A stretch of 64,000 bases of DNA, from NCBI GenBank assembly GCA_028873865.1, contig JAPPNI010000029.1, positions 62,001-126,000 on the forward strand. Direction: 5' to 3'. Position numbers and translations under genes: made by a program. The notes beneath the pieces were generated by a model, which made no database searches, was not told where the DNA came from, and was given only the letters and a program-made list of their open reading frames with translations. Each line of letters begins with the position of its first letter. Positions within the stretch are counted from its first letter, which is position 1. This document shows, piece after piece, positions 7,760 through 16,539 of the stretch. This DNA is from Chloroflexota bacterium (GTDB taxonomy: Bacteria; Chloroflexota; Dehalococcoidia; Bin125).

Positions 7760-9367
7760 ATGACTCTCTTCCCTGGCGCGGTCGCGTTGCCAGCCCGCTT
7801 CCGCGTCAACGTCCCGGCGATCTGGATCCTCGCGATAGCCGGAGCGGCGGCCGCCTGCATTCCGCTCGTCTATCTGGTCGTGCGCGCGGCGGACGCCGAC
7901 GCTGAGGCCTGGTCGAAGGGGCTCACGGACGGCACCGCCCGGCTCCTGCTGAACACCGCCGGCCTGACCGTCGCCGTGACCGGCGCCTCCGCCGCCCTGG
8001 CCTTGCCCATCGCTTACCTGACCGAGCGCACCGATCTGCCTCTCGCTCGCTGGTGGCGATCGATCACGATCATGCCCCTGGCCGTTCCCTCCTACGTCGG
8101 CGCCTTCGCCTTCATCATCGCGCTCGGTCCGAACGGCTCGTTGCAGGACCTGCTCGCGCCGCTTGGCGTCGAGAGCATTCCCGAGATCTACGGATTCTTC
8201 GGCGCCTGGCTGACGCTGACGCTGTTCACGTTTCCCTACCTGCTCATCGTGATTCGCGCCGGTCTACGCGACCTCGATCCGGGGATCGAGGAAGCCGCCC
8301 GCACCCTCGGACAGTCCGCCTGGGGCGCGTTCTGGCGAGTCACCGTTCCCCAGCTGCGGATCCCGCTGGCTACCGGCAGTCTGCTGGTCGCCCTGTACGT
8401 GATCTCCGACTTCGGCGCAGTCTCGATGATGCGCTTCGACACATTCACAAGAGCGATCTACGTCCGAATCGGCACCTCGTTCGACCGCTCCAGCATCGCC
8501 GTGCTCTGCCTGATCCTCGTCGCGCTCGTCGCCGTCGTGTTGCTCGTCGATTGGTCGCAGCGGCGCAACGCCCAATATCACCGGCTGGGCAGCGGGGCGG
8601 CGAAGATGCCCCGCCTGGTCAGTCTGCGACGCTACCGCTGGCCTGCTCTGCTCGGCTTGAGCCTCGTCTGCGGAGTGGCATTGCTGGTGCCGGTGGGTGT
8701 GCTGTTTCACTGGCTCTCAATCGGGCTGCAGGGCGGCGAAAGCTTTCCCGGGATCTGGAGCGCAGCCCTGAACTCCGTCTATGCGTCGGCGCTGGCTGGC
8801 GCGGCGACCGTCGCCGTCTCGATCCCGATCGCCATCGTCGTCGTGCGGCGTCCGGGATTCCTCTCGCGCCTGGTCGATCGAGCTTCCTACGTCGGCTACG
8901 CGCTGCCCGGCGTGGTCGTCGCCTTCGCGTTAATCTTCTTCACGCTCCGCGTGACGCCCGGCATCTACCAGACGATCATTACGCTGGTCTTCGCCTACGC
9001 CGTGCTGTTTCTGCCTCAGGCGATCTCCGGTCTGCGGACGTCGCTGGTTCGGGTCCAGCCCGGACTGGAAGAGGCGTCCCGATCACTCAGCCGGACACCC
9101 TGGCAGACCTTTTGCAGCGTCACCCTGCCGCTGATCGCGCCGGGTGTGATGGCGGGCTTCGCCTTGGTCTTCCTGACCACGATGAAGGAACTCCCGGCGA
9201 CACTCTTGCTGGCGCCCATCGAGTTCGACACGCTGGCGACCAGCCTCTGGGGACACCAGGAAGACGTATTCTTCGCCCGTGCGGCGGCCAACGGACTGTT
9301 ACTGCTTGGATGCGCCGCTCTGCCGATGATCATCCTGTTTGGGAACGACCGTGGCCTCCGTAACTGA
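7760..9367 (+). CDS. fbpB: Fe(III) ABC transporter permease (two fused permease domains)
   Basis: A 535-aa inner-membrane protein with about twelve hydrophobic segments. Two BPD_transp_1 domains follow one another; each has an EAA-type loop for ATPase contact: E-E-A-A-R-T-L-G-Q-S in the first half and E-E-A-S-R-S-L-S-R-T in the second. This one-chain double permease is normal for FbpB. It is followed by fbpC with overlapping coding ends. Confidence 0.93.
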   Translation: MTLFPGAVALPARFRVNVPAIWILAIAGAAAACIPLVYLVVRAADADAEAWSKGLTDGTARLLLNTAGLTVAVTGASAALALPIAYLTERTDLPLARWWRSITIMPLAVPSYVGAFAFIIALGPNGSLQDLLAPLGVESIPEIYGFFGAWLTLTLFTFPYLLIVIRAGLRDLDPGIEEAARTLGQSAWGAFWRVTVPQLRIPLATGSLLVALYVISDFGAVSMMRFDTFTRAIYVRIGTSFDRSSIAVLCLILVALVAVVLLVDWSQRRNAQYHRLGSGAAKMPRLVSLRRYRWPALLGLSLVCGVALLVPVGVLFHWLSIGLQGGESFPGIWSAALNSVYASALAGAATVAVSIPIAIVVVRRPGFLSRLVDRASYVGYALPGVVVAFALIFFTLRVTPGIYQTIITLVFAYAVLFLPQAISGLRTSLVRVQPGLEEASRSLSRTPWQTFCSVTLPLIAPGVMAGFALVFLTTMKELPATLLLAPIEFDTLATSLWGHQEDVFFARAAANGLLLLGCAALPMIILFGNDRGLRN

Positions 9368-10460
9368 ACCCGTCAGCGATCCCCCGGCGTTGACCGTGGA
9401 GCGGGCGACCAAGACGTTCGGCGAGACCGTCGCCGTGCGCGAGGCGTCCTTCGAGGTTGAGCGCGGCGAGATTCTCGCCCTGCTCGGTCCCAGCGGATGC
9501 GGCAAGACCACCACCCTCAGACTCCTGGCCGGCTTTGAACGTCCCGACAATGGCGCAGTGCGGATCAGTGGCGAGACCGTAGTCGACGCCACCCTCTGGC
9601 GACCTCCCGAGCAGCGGCGGATCGGCATGGTCCCGCAGGATTTCGCACTCTTCCCGCACCTCAGCGTCGGCGACAATGTCGCGTTCGGCCTCCCCAATGG
9701 GCATCGCGCCTGGTGGACGAGACCGGTCCGCCGCCTGCGGCGCGCAGCAGCGCCCGCCCGCGTCGCGGAGATGCTGGAGTTGGTCGGCTTGGCCGGGTTC
9801 GCCGATCGTTTCCCCCATGAACTCTCCGGAGGCGAGGCGCAACGCGTCGCCCTCGCCCGTGCGCTGGCGCCGGAGCCCGCGGCCGTGTTGCTCGACGAAC
9901 CGTTCAGCAATCTCGACCAGAACCTGCGCGCCAGCCTCCGTCTCGCCATGCGCGGCATCCTCAAGGCGGCAGACACCGCCGCGGTCTTCGTCACCCACGA
10001 CCGCGAAGAAGCCCTGTCCCTCGCCGATCGGGTCGCCGTGATGCGTGACGGCCGGATTGAGCAGATCGGCTCTCCCGATGACATCTACTACCGGCCTCAG
10101 ACGAGGTTCATCGGCACCTTCGTCGGCGACGCCAACATCCTGCCCGGCAGACGCCTCCGCAGCGGGGCCGAGACCGAACTGGGCTTCGTCGTTCTGCCCG
10201 ATCCGCCGGCGGTTGAGGACGGAGACACATTCGACATCCTGCTCAGGCCCGAGCAGCTTGCCCTCAAGCCCGCTGCTCCCGACGATCCCGCCCGCGCCAA
10301 CGTGATCAGCAGCGAGTACTACGGCCACGATCAGGTGGTGCGCGTGAGACTGCCGTCAGGCGCCGAGGTCGAAGCGCGGCTGCGCACCGAAGTCGTCTGG
10401 CATCCCGACGATCCCGTGACCGTGGTCGTCCTCGACGACGCGATCGCATTCCCCCGCTAA
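9351..10460 (+). CDS. fbpC: Fe(III) ABC transporter ATP-binding protein
   Basis: A ~369-aa ATPase of the CUT/FbpC type. It shows Walker A G-P-S-G-C-G-K-T-T, signature L-S-G-G-E-A-Q-R, Walker B V-L-L-D-E-P-F and the switch His in F-V-T-H-D-R-E-E. The last ~110 residues are a TOBE-like regulatory domain. The preferred start is GTG at 9351, with GGGA just upstream, overlapping the end of fbpB by 17 nt; an upstream TTG at 9339 in the same frame is an alternative. Completes the iron importer. Confidence 0.93.
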   Translation: MASVTEPVSDPPALTVERATKTFGETVAVREASFEVERGEILALLGPSGCGKTTTLRLLAGFERPDNGAVRISGETVVDATLWRPPEQRRIGMVPQDFALFPHLSVGDNVAFGLPNGHRAWWTRPVRRLRRAAAPARVAEMLELVGLAGFADRFPHELSGGEAQRVALARALAPEPAAVLLDEPFSNLDQNLRASLRLAMRGILKAADTAAVFVTHDREEALSLADRVAVMRDGRIEQIGSPDDIYYRPQTRFIGTFVGDANILPGRRLRSGAETELGFVVLPDPPAVEDGDTFDILLRPEQLALKPAAPDDPARANVISSEYYGHDQVVRVRLPSGAEVEARLRTEVVWHPDDPVTVVVLDDAIAFPR

Positions 10461-10532
10461 CCGGCCACGTCTCGACGCCCCCTACCATGCCTGCGAGGGC
10501 CGGTTCACGCTGGTCCAGCCGAAGGAGCCCCC

Positions 10533-11510
10533 ATGCGCGTTGCCCTGATGGTTGAAGGACAGAACGGTCTCACCTGGGAGCGCTGGCGGCATATCCTCCG
10601 CCTCGCCGACCGCCTCAACTTCCCCTCCCTGTTCCGCAGCGATCACTACTTCACCGGCCCGATCGAGAGCAGCCAGCAGGACAGCCTCGAGTGCTTTCTC
10701 AGCTTCGTCATGGCCGCCGAGGAAACGTCCAACTTGCGCTTCGGACCAATGGTCACCCCGGTCACGTTCCGCCGGCCAGTCGACGTCGGCCGCATGGCCG
10801 CCCAGATCGACGACCTCTCCGGCGGCCGATTCGTGATGGGGCTGGGCGCGGGCTGGAACCAGCCCGAGCACGACGCCTACGGCCTCGACTTCCCCCCGAC
10901 CCGCGAACGCTTCGACCGGCTCGAGGACGCGATCAAGATGATGCAGGCCCTCTGGAGCCCGGGCCAATCCAGCTACGAAGGCCAGTACTACCAGCTCGAC
11001 CAGGCCGACTGCCTGCCGATCCCCTAATCCGGACGCCCGCCGATCCTGATCGGCGGCGGCGGTGAGAAACGCACAATCCCGATGGCCGCGAAGTACGCCT
11101 CGGAGTGGAACTGCGTCTCGCTGACCCCGCAGGCATACGGACACAAGCGCGACGTCATGGCCCGAGCCTGCGAAGCCACCGACCGCGATCCGAACGAGAT
11201 CGAACACTCGATGATGATGTTCCACGCCGTCGGCCCGCCGGAGTTGGTCCAGGCAGGCGGCCGCTTCGCACAGGGCATGTTCGGTCGGCCCGGACAATCG
11301 CTCGACGACTTCCTCACGGAGTTCGGCTCGATGGGCCGCCTCGTCGGCGGCGCCGACCAGGTCGTCGATTCGCTGGGCAAGCTGGCCGAAGCCGGCGTCG
11401 CCGAGGTGCAGTTCCAGCACTTCCTGTTCGACCGAGACGATGTCCCCGAGTTCCTCGCCCGCGACGTCGCGCCCCAGGTCGCAGACCTCGCGATCGGCAG
11501 CCACACCTAA
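10533..11510 (+). pseudogene. LLM-class flavin/F420-dependent oxidoreductase broken by an in-frame TAA at 11025-11027
   Basis: The full frame would encode 325 residues of a luciferase-like monooxygenase-fold oxidoreductase. The first half contains the S-D-H-Y-F and F-G-P-M-V-T-P-V-T segments and G-G-R-F-V-M-G-L-G-A-G-W-N. After the TAA, the same frame continues with R-P-P-I-L-I-G-G-G-G-E-K-R-T, the conserved second half of the barrel. The stop falls where a Gln is common in relatives (P-x-Q-x-x-R-P-P-I), so a single CAA to TAA change explains it. TAA is not a Sec or Pyl codon. It could be a recent nonsense mutation or an assembly/sequencing error. A strong AAGGAG precedes the start. Confidence 0.85.
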
Positions 11511-11521
11511 GGAGCCTCGAC

Positions 11522-12520
11522 ATGAAAATCAGCGACAACGTGCGCATGGTGCCGGTCCCCGAAGACCAACCGATGCGCCCGACCTCGACCAACATCTACA
11601 TCATCGGCCAACGCGGCGGCCAGACCCTGACCATCGACTCCGGCGAAGCGATCGACAAGTTCCGCTGGATGCTGCGCGGTTATCTCGCCGCAATCGACCA
11701 CTCCGAGATCGGCGTCGCCGCGATCACGCACCACCACTTCGACCATTCCGGCAACCTCAAGCACGTCAACGAACATCTCAAGGCCGAAGTCGCCGTCCCC
11801 GAGAACGGCGTCCGCCTGCTCCGAGGCCGGCTGCCCAAGGACGGCGTGAAGACCTACTCCGACGGCGACGAGATCAACCTCGACGGCGGCATCCGTGTCC
11901 AGGTCATGACCAGCCCCGGACACTCCGTCGACTCGCTCTGTTACTACATCGAGGAAGAGGGCATCCTCTTCACCGGCGACACCATCCTCGGCAACACAAC
12001 CTCGGTCGTCGGCGACGTCAACTCCTACATGGCCTCGCTGCGCCGCCTGCTCGAACTGCCCAACGTCAAGGTGCTCTGCCCCGGCCACGGCCCGCTGATC
12101 ACCGACACCGACGATGCCAAAGCACGCGACCGGCTGGAAATGTACGTCGCCCACCGACAGATGCGCGAGGACCAGATCCTCGAACAACTCCAGGACGGCG
12201 AGCCCAAGACCTCATGGCAGATCATGGAGACCATCTACGGCGACAGCATCGACAAGCGTCTCCGCCGAGCCGCCGATGGCAACGTCCAGGCCCACCTCAA
12301 GAGCCTGCAGAAGTCGGGCGTGGTCAAAGCATCCAGAGGCGAAAAGAAGAGGCCCAATCCGGCGACCATCGCCAAAAACAAGGCCAAAGAGAAGGCAAAT
12401 CGCAAGATCATCCAGCAGGGCAAGAAGCTCGATAAGGCGCAGCGGACGAAGATCCTCGCGCAGCAGGAGAACCCGCCAACCGACCTCTGGAAAAAGCCGC
12501 CCACCTATCAGTTGCGCTAG
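11522..12520 (+). CDS. Metallo-beta-lactamase fold hydrolase with C-terminal winged-helix and basic tail
   Basis: A 332-aa MBL-superfamily protein. The metal motif T-H-H-H-F-D-H-S-G is near residue 75, the third His is in T-S-P-G-H-S (~143), the bridging Asp in F-T-G-D-T (~162) and the last His in C-P-G-H-G (~190). A winged-helix-like LACTB2-type domain follows. The final ~60 residues are very Lys/Arg-rich, suggesting nucleic-acid or acidic-surface binding. ATG at 11522 is preceded by AAGGAG and lies 11 nt after the broken LLM gene. Substrate unknown; thioesterase or nuclease activity is possible. Confidence 0.87.
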   Translation: MKISDNVRMVPVPEDQPMRPTSTNIYIIGQRGGQTLTIDSGEAIDKFRWMLRGYLAAIDHSEIGVAAITHHHFDHSGNLKHVNEHLKAEVAVPENGVRLLRGRLPKDGVKTYSDGDEINLDGGIRVQVMTSPGHSVDSLCYYIEEEGILFTGDTILGNTTSVVGDVNSYMASLRRLLELPNVKVLCPGHGPLITDTDDAKARDRLEMYVAHRQMREDQILEQLQDGEPKTSWQIMETIYGDSIDKRLRRAADGNVQAHLKSLQKSGVVKASRGEKKRPNPATIAKNKAKEKANRKIIQQGKKLDKAQRTKILAQQENPPTDLWKKPPTYQLR

Positions 12521-12539
12521 CCGAGGAAAGGAACCTCAC

Positions 12540-13628
12540 ATGCACTACGGCATCGGAATCCCGAGCTGGATCAACGCCTGGCAGGAAGTCCAACGCGCTG
12601 AGGCGGCCGGCTTCACCCACGCCTGGTTCTACGACTCCCAGCTGATCTACTCCGACGTCTACGCCGCCATGGCGCTCGCCGCCCACCACACGTCGTCGAT
12701 CAAGCTGGGCACGCTGGTGGCGATCCCGTCCAACCGCATCGCTCCCGTAACAGCCTCCGCCGTCGCCTCGCTGAACAAGCTCGCGCCGGGACGCATCATC
12801 CTCGGCATCGGCACCGGCTACACCGGGCGCAACACGATGGGCCTGCCCGCCTACCCGATCAAGCGCTACCGCGAGTACGCCCAGCAGGTGCGAGGACTGC
12901 TCAACGGCGAGGACGTGCTCTACACCGACGACGTCACCGGCCAGGAGCGCTGGATCCGCCTGATCCACGGCCAGCACTCCGAGTTCCTCAATCTCGATGA
13001 CTTCATTCCCATCTACGTGGCCGCCAACGGCCCGCGGGCGATGGAGGTCGTTGGACAGGTCGGCGACGGCTGGGTCACGACCGGCATGGGCCTCAACGCC
13101 GAGACCAGCTTCCCCGTCATCGCCGCCGCAGCGGAGGCGGCCGGACGCTCAACCGAGAAGCCCTACACCGTCGGGCTGACCACCGGTTTGGTGCTCAACG
13201 ACGGCGAGACCTTCGAGTCGGACCGCGTCACCAGGATCCTGGGACCCGGCATGGTGCCCGGCGTGCACGCCATGTGGGAAGCCGCCTACGGGCCGGGTGC
13301 GAACCTGGGCATGGACAACCCCGACCTCGCCGGCGAGTACCACAGCTACATCCGCGAGTACTCCGCCGCCAAAGGCACGCCCGAGGACCGGCTCTACCTC
13401 GATGTCCACGAGGGCCACATGGTCTATCTCAAGCCGGGCGAGGAACGCTTCATCTTCCCGCAGGTGCTGGAGCGCAGCCTGGTCGGCACCGGCCCGCAGA
13501 TCATCGAGAAGATCGAACACCTCGAGTCGATCGGAGTCGACAACATCGCCCTCACCGCCAACGACCCCGCTGGCGCGCGCGAGATCATCGATGACTTCTC
13601 CCGCGAAGTCATCCAGAAGCGCGGGTAG
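12540..13628 (+). CDS. LLM-class flavin/F420-dependent oxidoreductase (paralogue A)
   Basis: A 362-aa protein with the luciferase-like (beta/alpha)8 barrel, closest in type to the F420-dependent methylene-tetrahydromethanopterin-reductase-like group. Visible features: A-G-F-T-H-A-W-F near residue 23, I-P-S-N-R-I-A-P-V-T, L-G-I-G-T-G-Y-T-G-R, and Y-V-A-A-N-G-P-R. ATG at 12540 follows an AGGAAAGGA ribosome site. It is clearly a close paralogue of the gene at 14186, with matching segments throughout, so the two arose by tandem duplication; a repeat cluster now separates them. Substrate unknown. Confidence 0.9.
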   Translation: MHYGIGIPSWINAWQEVQRAEAAGFTHAWFYDSQLIYSDVYAAMALAAHHTSSIKLGTLVAIPSNRIAPVTASAVASLNKLAPGRIILGIGTGYTGRNTMGLPAYPIKRYREYAQQVRGLLNGEDVLYTDDVTGQERWIRLIHGQHSEFLNLDDFIPIYVAANGPRAMEVVGQVGDGWVTTGMGLNAETSFPVIAAAAEAAGRSTEKPYTVGLTTGLVLNDGETFESDRVTRILGPGMVPGVHAMWEAAYGPGANLGMDNPDLAGEYHSYIREYSAAKGTPEDRLYLDVHEGHMVYLKPGEERFIFPQVLERSLVGTGPQIIEKIEHLESIGVDNIALTANDPAGAREIIDDFSREVIQKRG

Positions 13629-13686
13629 ACCATCGCTCGACGGACTCCTGTGGGATCAGCCTCGTAGGGTCCCTGTTCGTTTGCGC

Positions 13687-13720
13687 TTGACAGCGCCTGG
13701 CTACAATAGTACGTTTGTAC
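13687..13720 (+). promoter_or_regulatory. Promoter-like sequence with a GTAC-type operator, no obvious gene behind it
   Basis: TTGACA (13687-13692) and a good -10 look-alike TACAAT (13702-13707) lie in the gap after the LLM gene, but only 9 nt apart, so they may not belong to one promoter. They are followed by GTAC-gttt-GTAC (13709-13720), resembling a small dyad operator. The nearest convincing coding start is 466 nt downstream (14186), so transcription from here would cross the repeat cluster. Confidence 0.35.
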
Positions 13721-13825
13721 GCCACTCGGCAAGGGAGAGGCGAGCCGCACGATGTCTGCATCTCCGATCGGCCAATCCTGTCCCGAGGTATCTCTTTCCC
13801 ATCCGCTTTCTTGGCTCAGATGGCT

Positions 13826-13946
13826 TCAGACCGACAAAACCATGACGAAATTGTCCAAAATTGCCCACCCCAATCACACGATCTCCCGCAAATCACTGGA
13901 CTTCCGCCCAATTCGGCCCCACGGAAAAAATTTCGCGGGAAACGGT
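13826..13946 (-). repeat. Intergenic repeat family, copy R1
   Basis: About 120 bp. Read on the minus strand it shares long matched blocks with copies R3 (19885-20008) and R4 (20172-20292), such as GGAAGT.C.GTG, GG.GATC.TG, TTTTGG.CAATTTCGT and GGTTTTGTC. No plausible protein is encoded. It lies in the 557-nt gap between two paralogous LLM genes. Between R1 and R2 (13986-14033) is a cluster of CGAAC/CGGAA pentamers, the complement of the TTCGG clusters beside R3/R4. Confidence 0.75.
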
Positions 13947-14040
13947 TCATCCCCGCCGACACATCGCTCGAACCGCCCTGCCAGGAACGCCCGGAATCGA
14001 ACAGGGCCGAACAGGCCCGAACGCAGCTGCGTTCAGATCC

Positions 14041-14090
14041 ACCTGAACGGAGCTGAAGAAACCTGAAAAAAGCTGAAAGAAGCTGAAAGC
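14041..14090. repeat. 10-bp tandem repeat, five copies
   Basis: Five exact-length 10-bp units of the form A(C/G)CTGAANNN follow one another without gaps, between the CGAAC cluster and copy R2. The 10-bp period is close to one helical turn, so the A-tracts are in phase and could bend the DNA. Confidence 0.8.
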
Positions 14091-14095
14091 TCTGC

Positions 14096-14161
14096 ACACA
14101 CGATCTCCAGCAATACACAGGACTTCGTGCCTGTTCACCCCCCGGAAAAATCTTTCTGGCC
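14096..14161 (-). repeat. Intergenic repeat family, copy R2 (short)
   Basis: A 65-bp copy containing only the first half of the family unit: on the minus strand it matches the TTTTTCCGG...GAAGTCC.GTG...GGAGATCGTG part of R1, R3 and R4. It ends 24 nt before the start of the downstream LLM gene, so it lies in that gene's leader. Confidence 0.7.
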
Positions 14162-14185
14162 TGAACCAACCTGAGGAGGCGACCC

Positions 14186-15274
14186 ATGCAATACGGACTG
14201 CTCGTTCCCACCTACATCGACATGTGGAAGGAAGTCGTCCGCGCCGAGGAGGCGGGCTTCACCCACGCCTGGTTTCCCGACTCGCAGCTGATCTGGTCCG
14301 ACTGCTACGCCGCCATGGCGCTGGCGGCCGAGCGCACCTCGACGATCAAGCTGGGCACCCTGGTCTCGATTCCTTCCAACCGCATCGCGCCCGTCACCGC
14401 CTCGGCAATCGCGACGATCAACAAGCTCGCGCCCGGACGCACGATCCTCGCCCTCGGCACCGGCTACACCGGGCGCAACACCATGGGTCTGCCCTCGTAT
14501 CCGGTCAGGAAGTTCCGCGAGTACGCGCAGCAGGTCCGTGACCTGCTCGACGGCAAGGACATCCTTCACACCGACGACGTCACCGGCCGCGAGACCTGGA
14601 TCCGACTCATCCATCCTGACCACCCCGACTTCTACAACATCAAGGACCACATTCCGATCTACCTGGCCGCCAACGGTCCGCGCGCGACCGCGGTCGTTGG
14701 AGAGATCGGCGATGGCTTCGTGACCTCCGGCACCGGACCCTGGCTCGATTCCGCCTTCCCCATCATCGAGGACGCGGCCCGCTCGGCCGGTCGCTCGACC
14801 CGGAAGCCGTACACCGTCGGCCTGGTCGGCGCATGCGTACTCGAGGACGGCGAAGACATCATGTCCGAGCGCGTCGTCCACCGCGCCGGTGCCGTCGCGG
14901 CGGTCTACAACCACACCCTCTGGGAATCGGAGTACGGCGGCTGGGGCGGCAACCTCAAGGGGGCGAATCCCGACGCTGCAGCCGAGTACAACCAGTACAT
15001 CACCCAGTACGCCGAGGAGCGCGGACGTCCGCTCGACCGGCTCTATCTCGATGTCCACGAAGGCCACTACAGCTACCTCAAGGAGGGCGAGGCGCGCTTC
15101 GTCACCCGCGACCGGCTGGAGGACATGATCATCGGCACGCCCGACCAGATCATCGAGAAGTCGGAGCGGGCCGAGGCCCATGGCGTTGACCATCTCGCCA
15201 TGACCGCCCTCGATCCGGCCGCCGCGAACGACCTGATCGATGAGATGGCCCCGATCATCGCGCGCACCGCATAG
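14186..15274 (+). CDS. LLM-class flavin/F420-dependent oxidoreductase (paralogue B)
   Basis: A 362-aa luciferase-like oxidoreductase, same length and architecture as the gene at 12540. It shares A-G-F-T-H-A-W-F, I-P-S-N-R-I-A-P-V-T-A-S and G-T-G-Y-T-G-R-N-T-M-G-L, among others. A GAGGAGG ribosome site precedes the ATG. The main differences lie in the insertion region around residues 230-280, which usually shapes the substrate pocket. Probably reduces or oxidises a hydrophobic substrate with F420 or FMN; the substrate cannot be predicted. Confidence 0.9.
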   Translation: MQYGLLVPTYIDMWKEVVRAEEAGFTHAWFPDSQLIWSDCYAAMALAAERTSTIKLGTLVSIPSNRIAPVTASAIATINKLAPGRTILALGTGYTGRNTMGLPSYPVRKFREYAQQVRDLLDGKDILHTDDVTGRETWIRLIHPDHPDFYNIKDHIPIYLAANGPRATAVVGEIGDGFVTSGTGPWLDSAFPIIEDAARSAGRSTRKPYTVGLVGACVLEDGEDIMSERVVHRAGAVAAVYNHTLWESEYGGWGGNLKGANPDAAAEYNQYITQYAEERGRPLDRLYLDVHEGHYSYLKEGEARFVTRDRLEDMIIGTPDQIIEKSERAEAHGVDHLAMTALDPAAANDLIDEMAPIIARTA

Positions 15275-15308
15275 ACCTCCCCTTCCCGGGGAGGTGTCAC
15301 GAAGTGAC
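15275..15308. repeat. REP-like double hairpin
   Basis: Two adjoining inverted repeats: ACCTCCCC-(5)-GGGGAGGT (15275-15295) and GTCAC-gaa-GTGAC (15296-15308). The element starts at the stop codon of the LLM gene, and its G-rich end (GGAGGGGG) supplies the ribosome-binding sequence of the next gene. Similar CCTCCCC...GGAGGGGG elements are dispersed in many high-GC genomes. Confidence 0.7.
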
Positions 15309-15322
15309 GGAGGGGGCCGGCG

Positions 15323-15961
15323 ATGGAGACGCCGCTGACCTGGAATCTACCCGCCTCGCCGCCGGCGCCGACGCTGGTGCTGACCCATGGCGCGGGCGCC
15401 TCGTCGACCCATCCCAACACGACGCATCTGGCTGAACTGATAGCGGCGCGCGGCGTGCGTGTGGCTCGATTCGACTTCCCCTACATGCGTCGCGCCACAG
15501 CCGAGGGTCGCCGGCCCTGGCCGCCCGATCCGGAAGATGTGCTCGCCGGCGTCTGGGTGCAGATCATCCGGCAACTCGCCGAGCAGGGCGTACCCACGTC
15601 GAAACTCTTCTTCGGCGGCCGCAGCATGGGCGGCCGGATCGCCAGCTACATCGCCGATGCTGTCGAGCCCGCAGGCATGGTCTGCATCAGCTATCCGTTC
15701 CACGCACCGAACGATCCGTCATCGGCGATCACCATCCATCTACAGCAGATGGCGACGCCGACCCTGATCGTCCAGGGAGAGCGCGACGAATACGGGACCC
15801 GCGAAGAGGTTGAGGCCTATGACCTCTCGCCGCAGATCCAGTTGTCTTGGATTCCCGATGGCAACCACGGTCTCGTGCCGCGGAAGCGTTCAGGACATAC
15901 CGAGGAGGGCAACCGTGTTTTGGCGGCGGATGCGATCGCGGAGTTCATTCACGCCAGATGA
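15323..15961 (+). CDS. Alpha/beta hydrolase, KANL3/Tex30-like
   Basis: A 212-aa serine hydrolase of the KANL3/Tex30 (dienelactone-hydrolase-like) clan. It shows L-T-H-G-A-G-A near residue 20, nucleophile Ser in G-G-R-S-M-G-G (~98), acid in V-Q-G-E-R-D-E-Y (~154) and the His in I-P-D-G-N-H-G. The segment P-Y-M-R-R-A is typical of this group. Its end overlaps the convergent nitroreductase by 17 nt. Function of bacterial members is uncertain. Confidence 0.85.
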   Translation: METPLTWNLPASPPAPTLVLTHGAGASSTHPNTTHLAELIAARGVRVARFDFPYMRRATAEGRRPWPPDPEDVLAGVWVQIIRQLAEQGVPTSKLFFGGRSMGGRIASYIADAVEPAGMVCISYPFHAPNDPSSAITIHLQQMATPTLIVQGERDEYGTREEVEAYDLSPQIQLSWIPDGNHGLVPRKRSGHTEEGNRVLAADAIAEFIHAR

Positions 15962-16478
15962 CCTCGGCCGGCCGACGCTCCGCCGGCATCGCCCGCATCT
16001 CATCGGGCGCGTAGCCGAGGTAGAGGTAGGCGACGATCCGGTCCTGCTTGCCGATCCCCAGCCAACGCTTCGCGGCGGGATTCTCGGCCAGCGCGCCGGT
16101 GCTCCACTTCGAGGCCAGCCCGCGAGCCGTCGCGGCGAGCATCATGTTCTGCACCGCGCAGCAGACGGCGGCATAGTCTTCCTGGTCGCGGACCGGATCG
16201 TCCAGCACAGCCTGTTGTGTGACGGCGACGAACAGCGGCGAGCGCATCAACTTGCCCCGCGGATCCTTGCTGAAATCGCCGCCCCCGGCCAGGATCGCCT
16301 CGCACATCTCCTCGCGTGCCGTCCCCGAGACGACGTGAAAGCGCCACGGCTCGGTGTGCTTGTGATTGGGAGCCCAGCGCGCCGCCTCGATCAGCTCCTC
16401 GACCACGCTCTGGCCGACGGGACGATCAGAGAACACACCGATCGTCCGGCGCTCGTGGATCGCCGTGTCGACATCCAT
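15945..16478 (-). CDS. Nitroreductase family protein
   Basis: A 177-aa FMN-dependent reductase. The N-terminus has the R-R-T-I FMN-phosphate-binding motif, followed by A-A-R-W-A-P-N-H-K-H-T-E-P-W-R-F, typical of the YdjA/PnbA-like subgroup. A-V-Q-N-M-M-L-A-A is the family helix at the dimer interface. The gene diverges from the MFS transporter (61 nt between starts), so the two may share a control region. Physiological substrate unknown. Confidence 0.88.
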   Translation of the reverse strand: MDVDTAIHERRTIGVFSDRPVGQSVVEELIEAARWAPNHKHTEPWRFHVVSGTAREEMCEAILAGGGDFSKDPRGKLMRSPLFVAVTQQAVLDDPVRDQEDYAAVCCAVQNMMLAATARGLASKWSTGALAENPAAKRWLGIGKQDRIVAYLYLGYAPDEMRAMPAERRPAEVIWRE

Positions 16479-16539
16479 CGGCGGACCTCCAACCGGCTGC
16501 TACAGACTGTCGATCGCACGCAGCATACGATCACTGCAC

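Noticed and set aside
8053-9363. A 436-residue Arg-rich frame inside fbpB
   Set aside because: Shadow of the fbpB permease in another frame; high-GC composition keeps it open.
10459-10505. AACCGGCC...GGCCGGTT inverted repeat between fbpC and the LLM gene
   Set aside because: The arms are eight bases of simple G/C-rich palindrome 31 nt apart with no T-run; could arise by chance and has no clear role.
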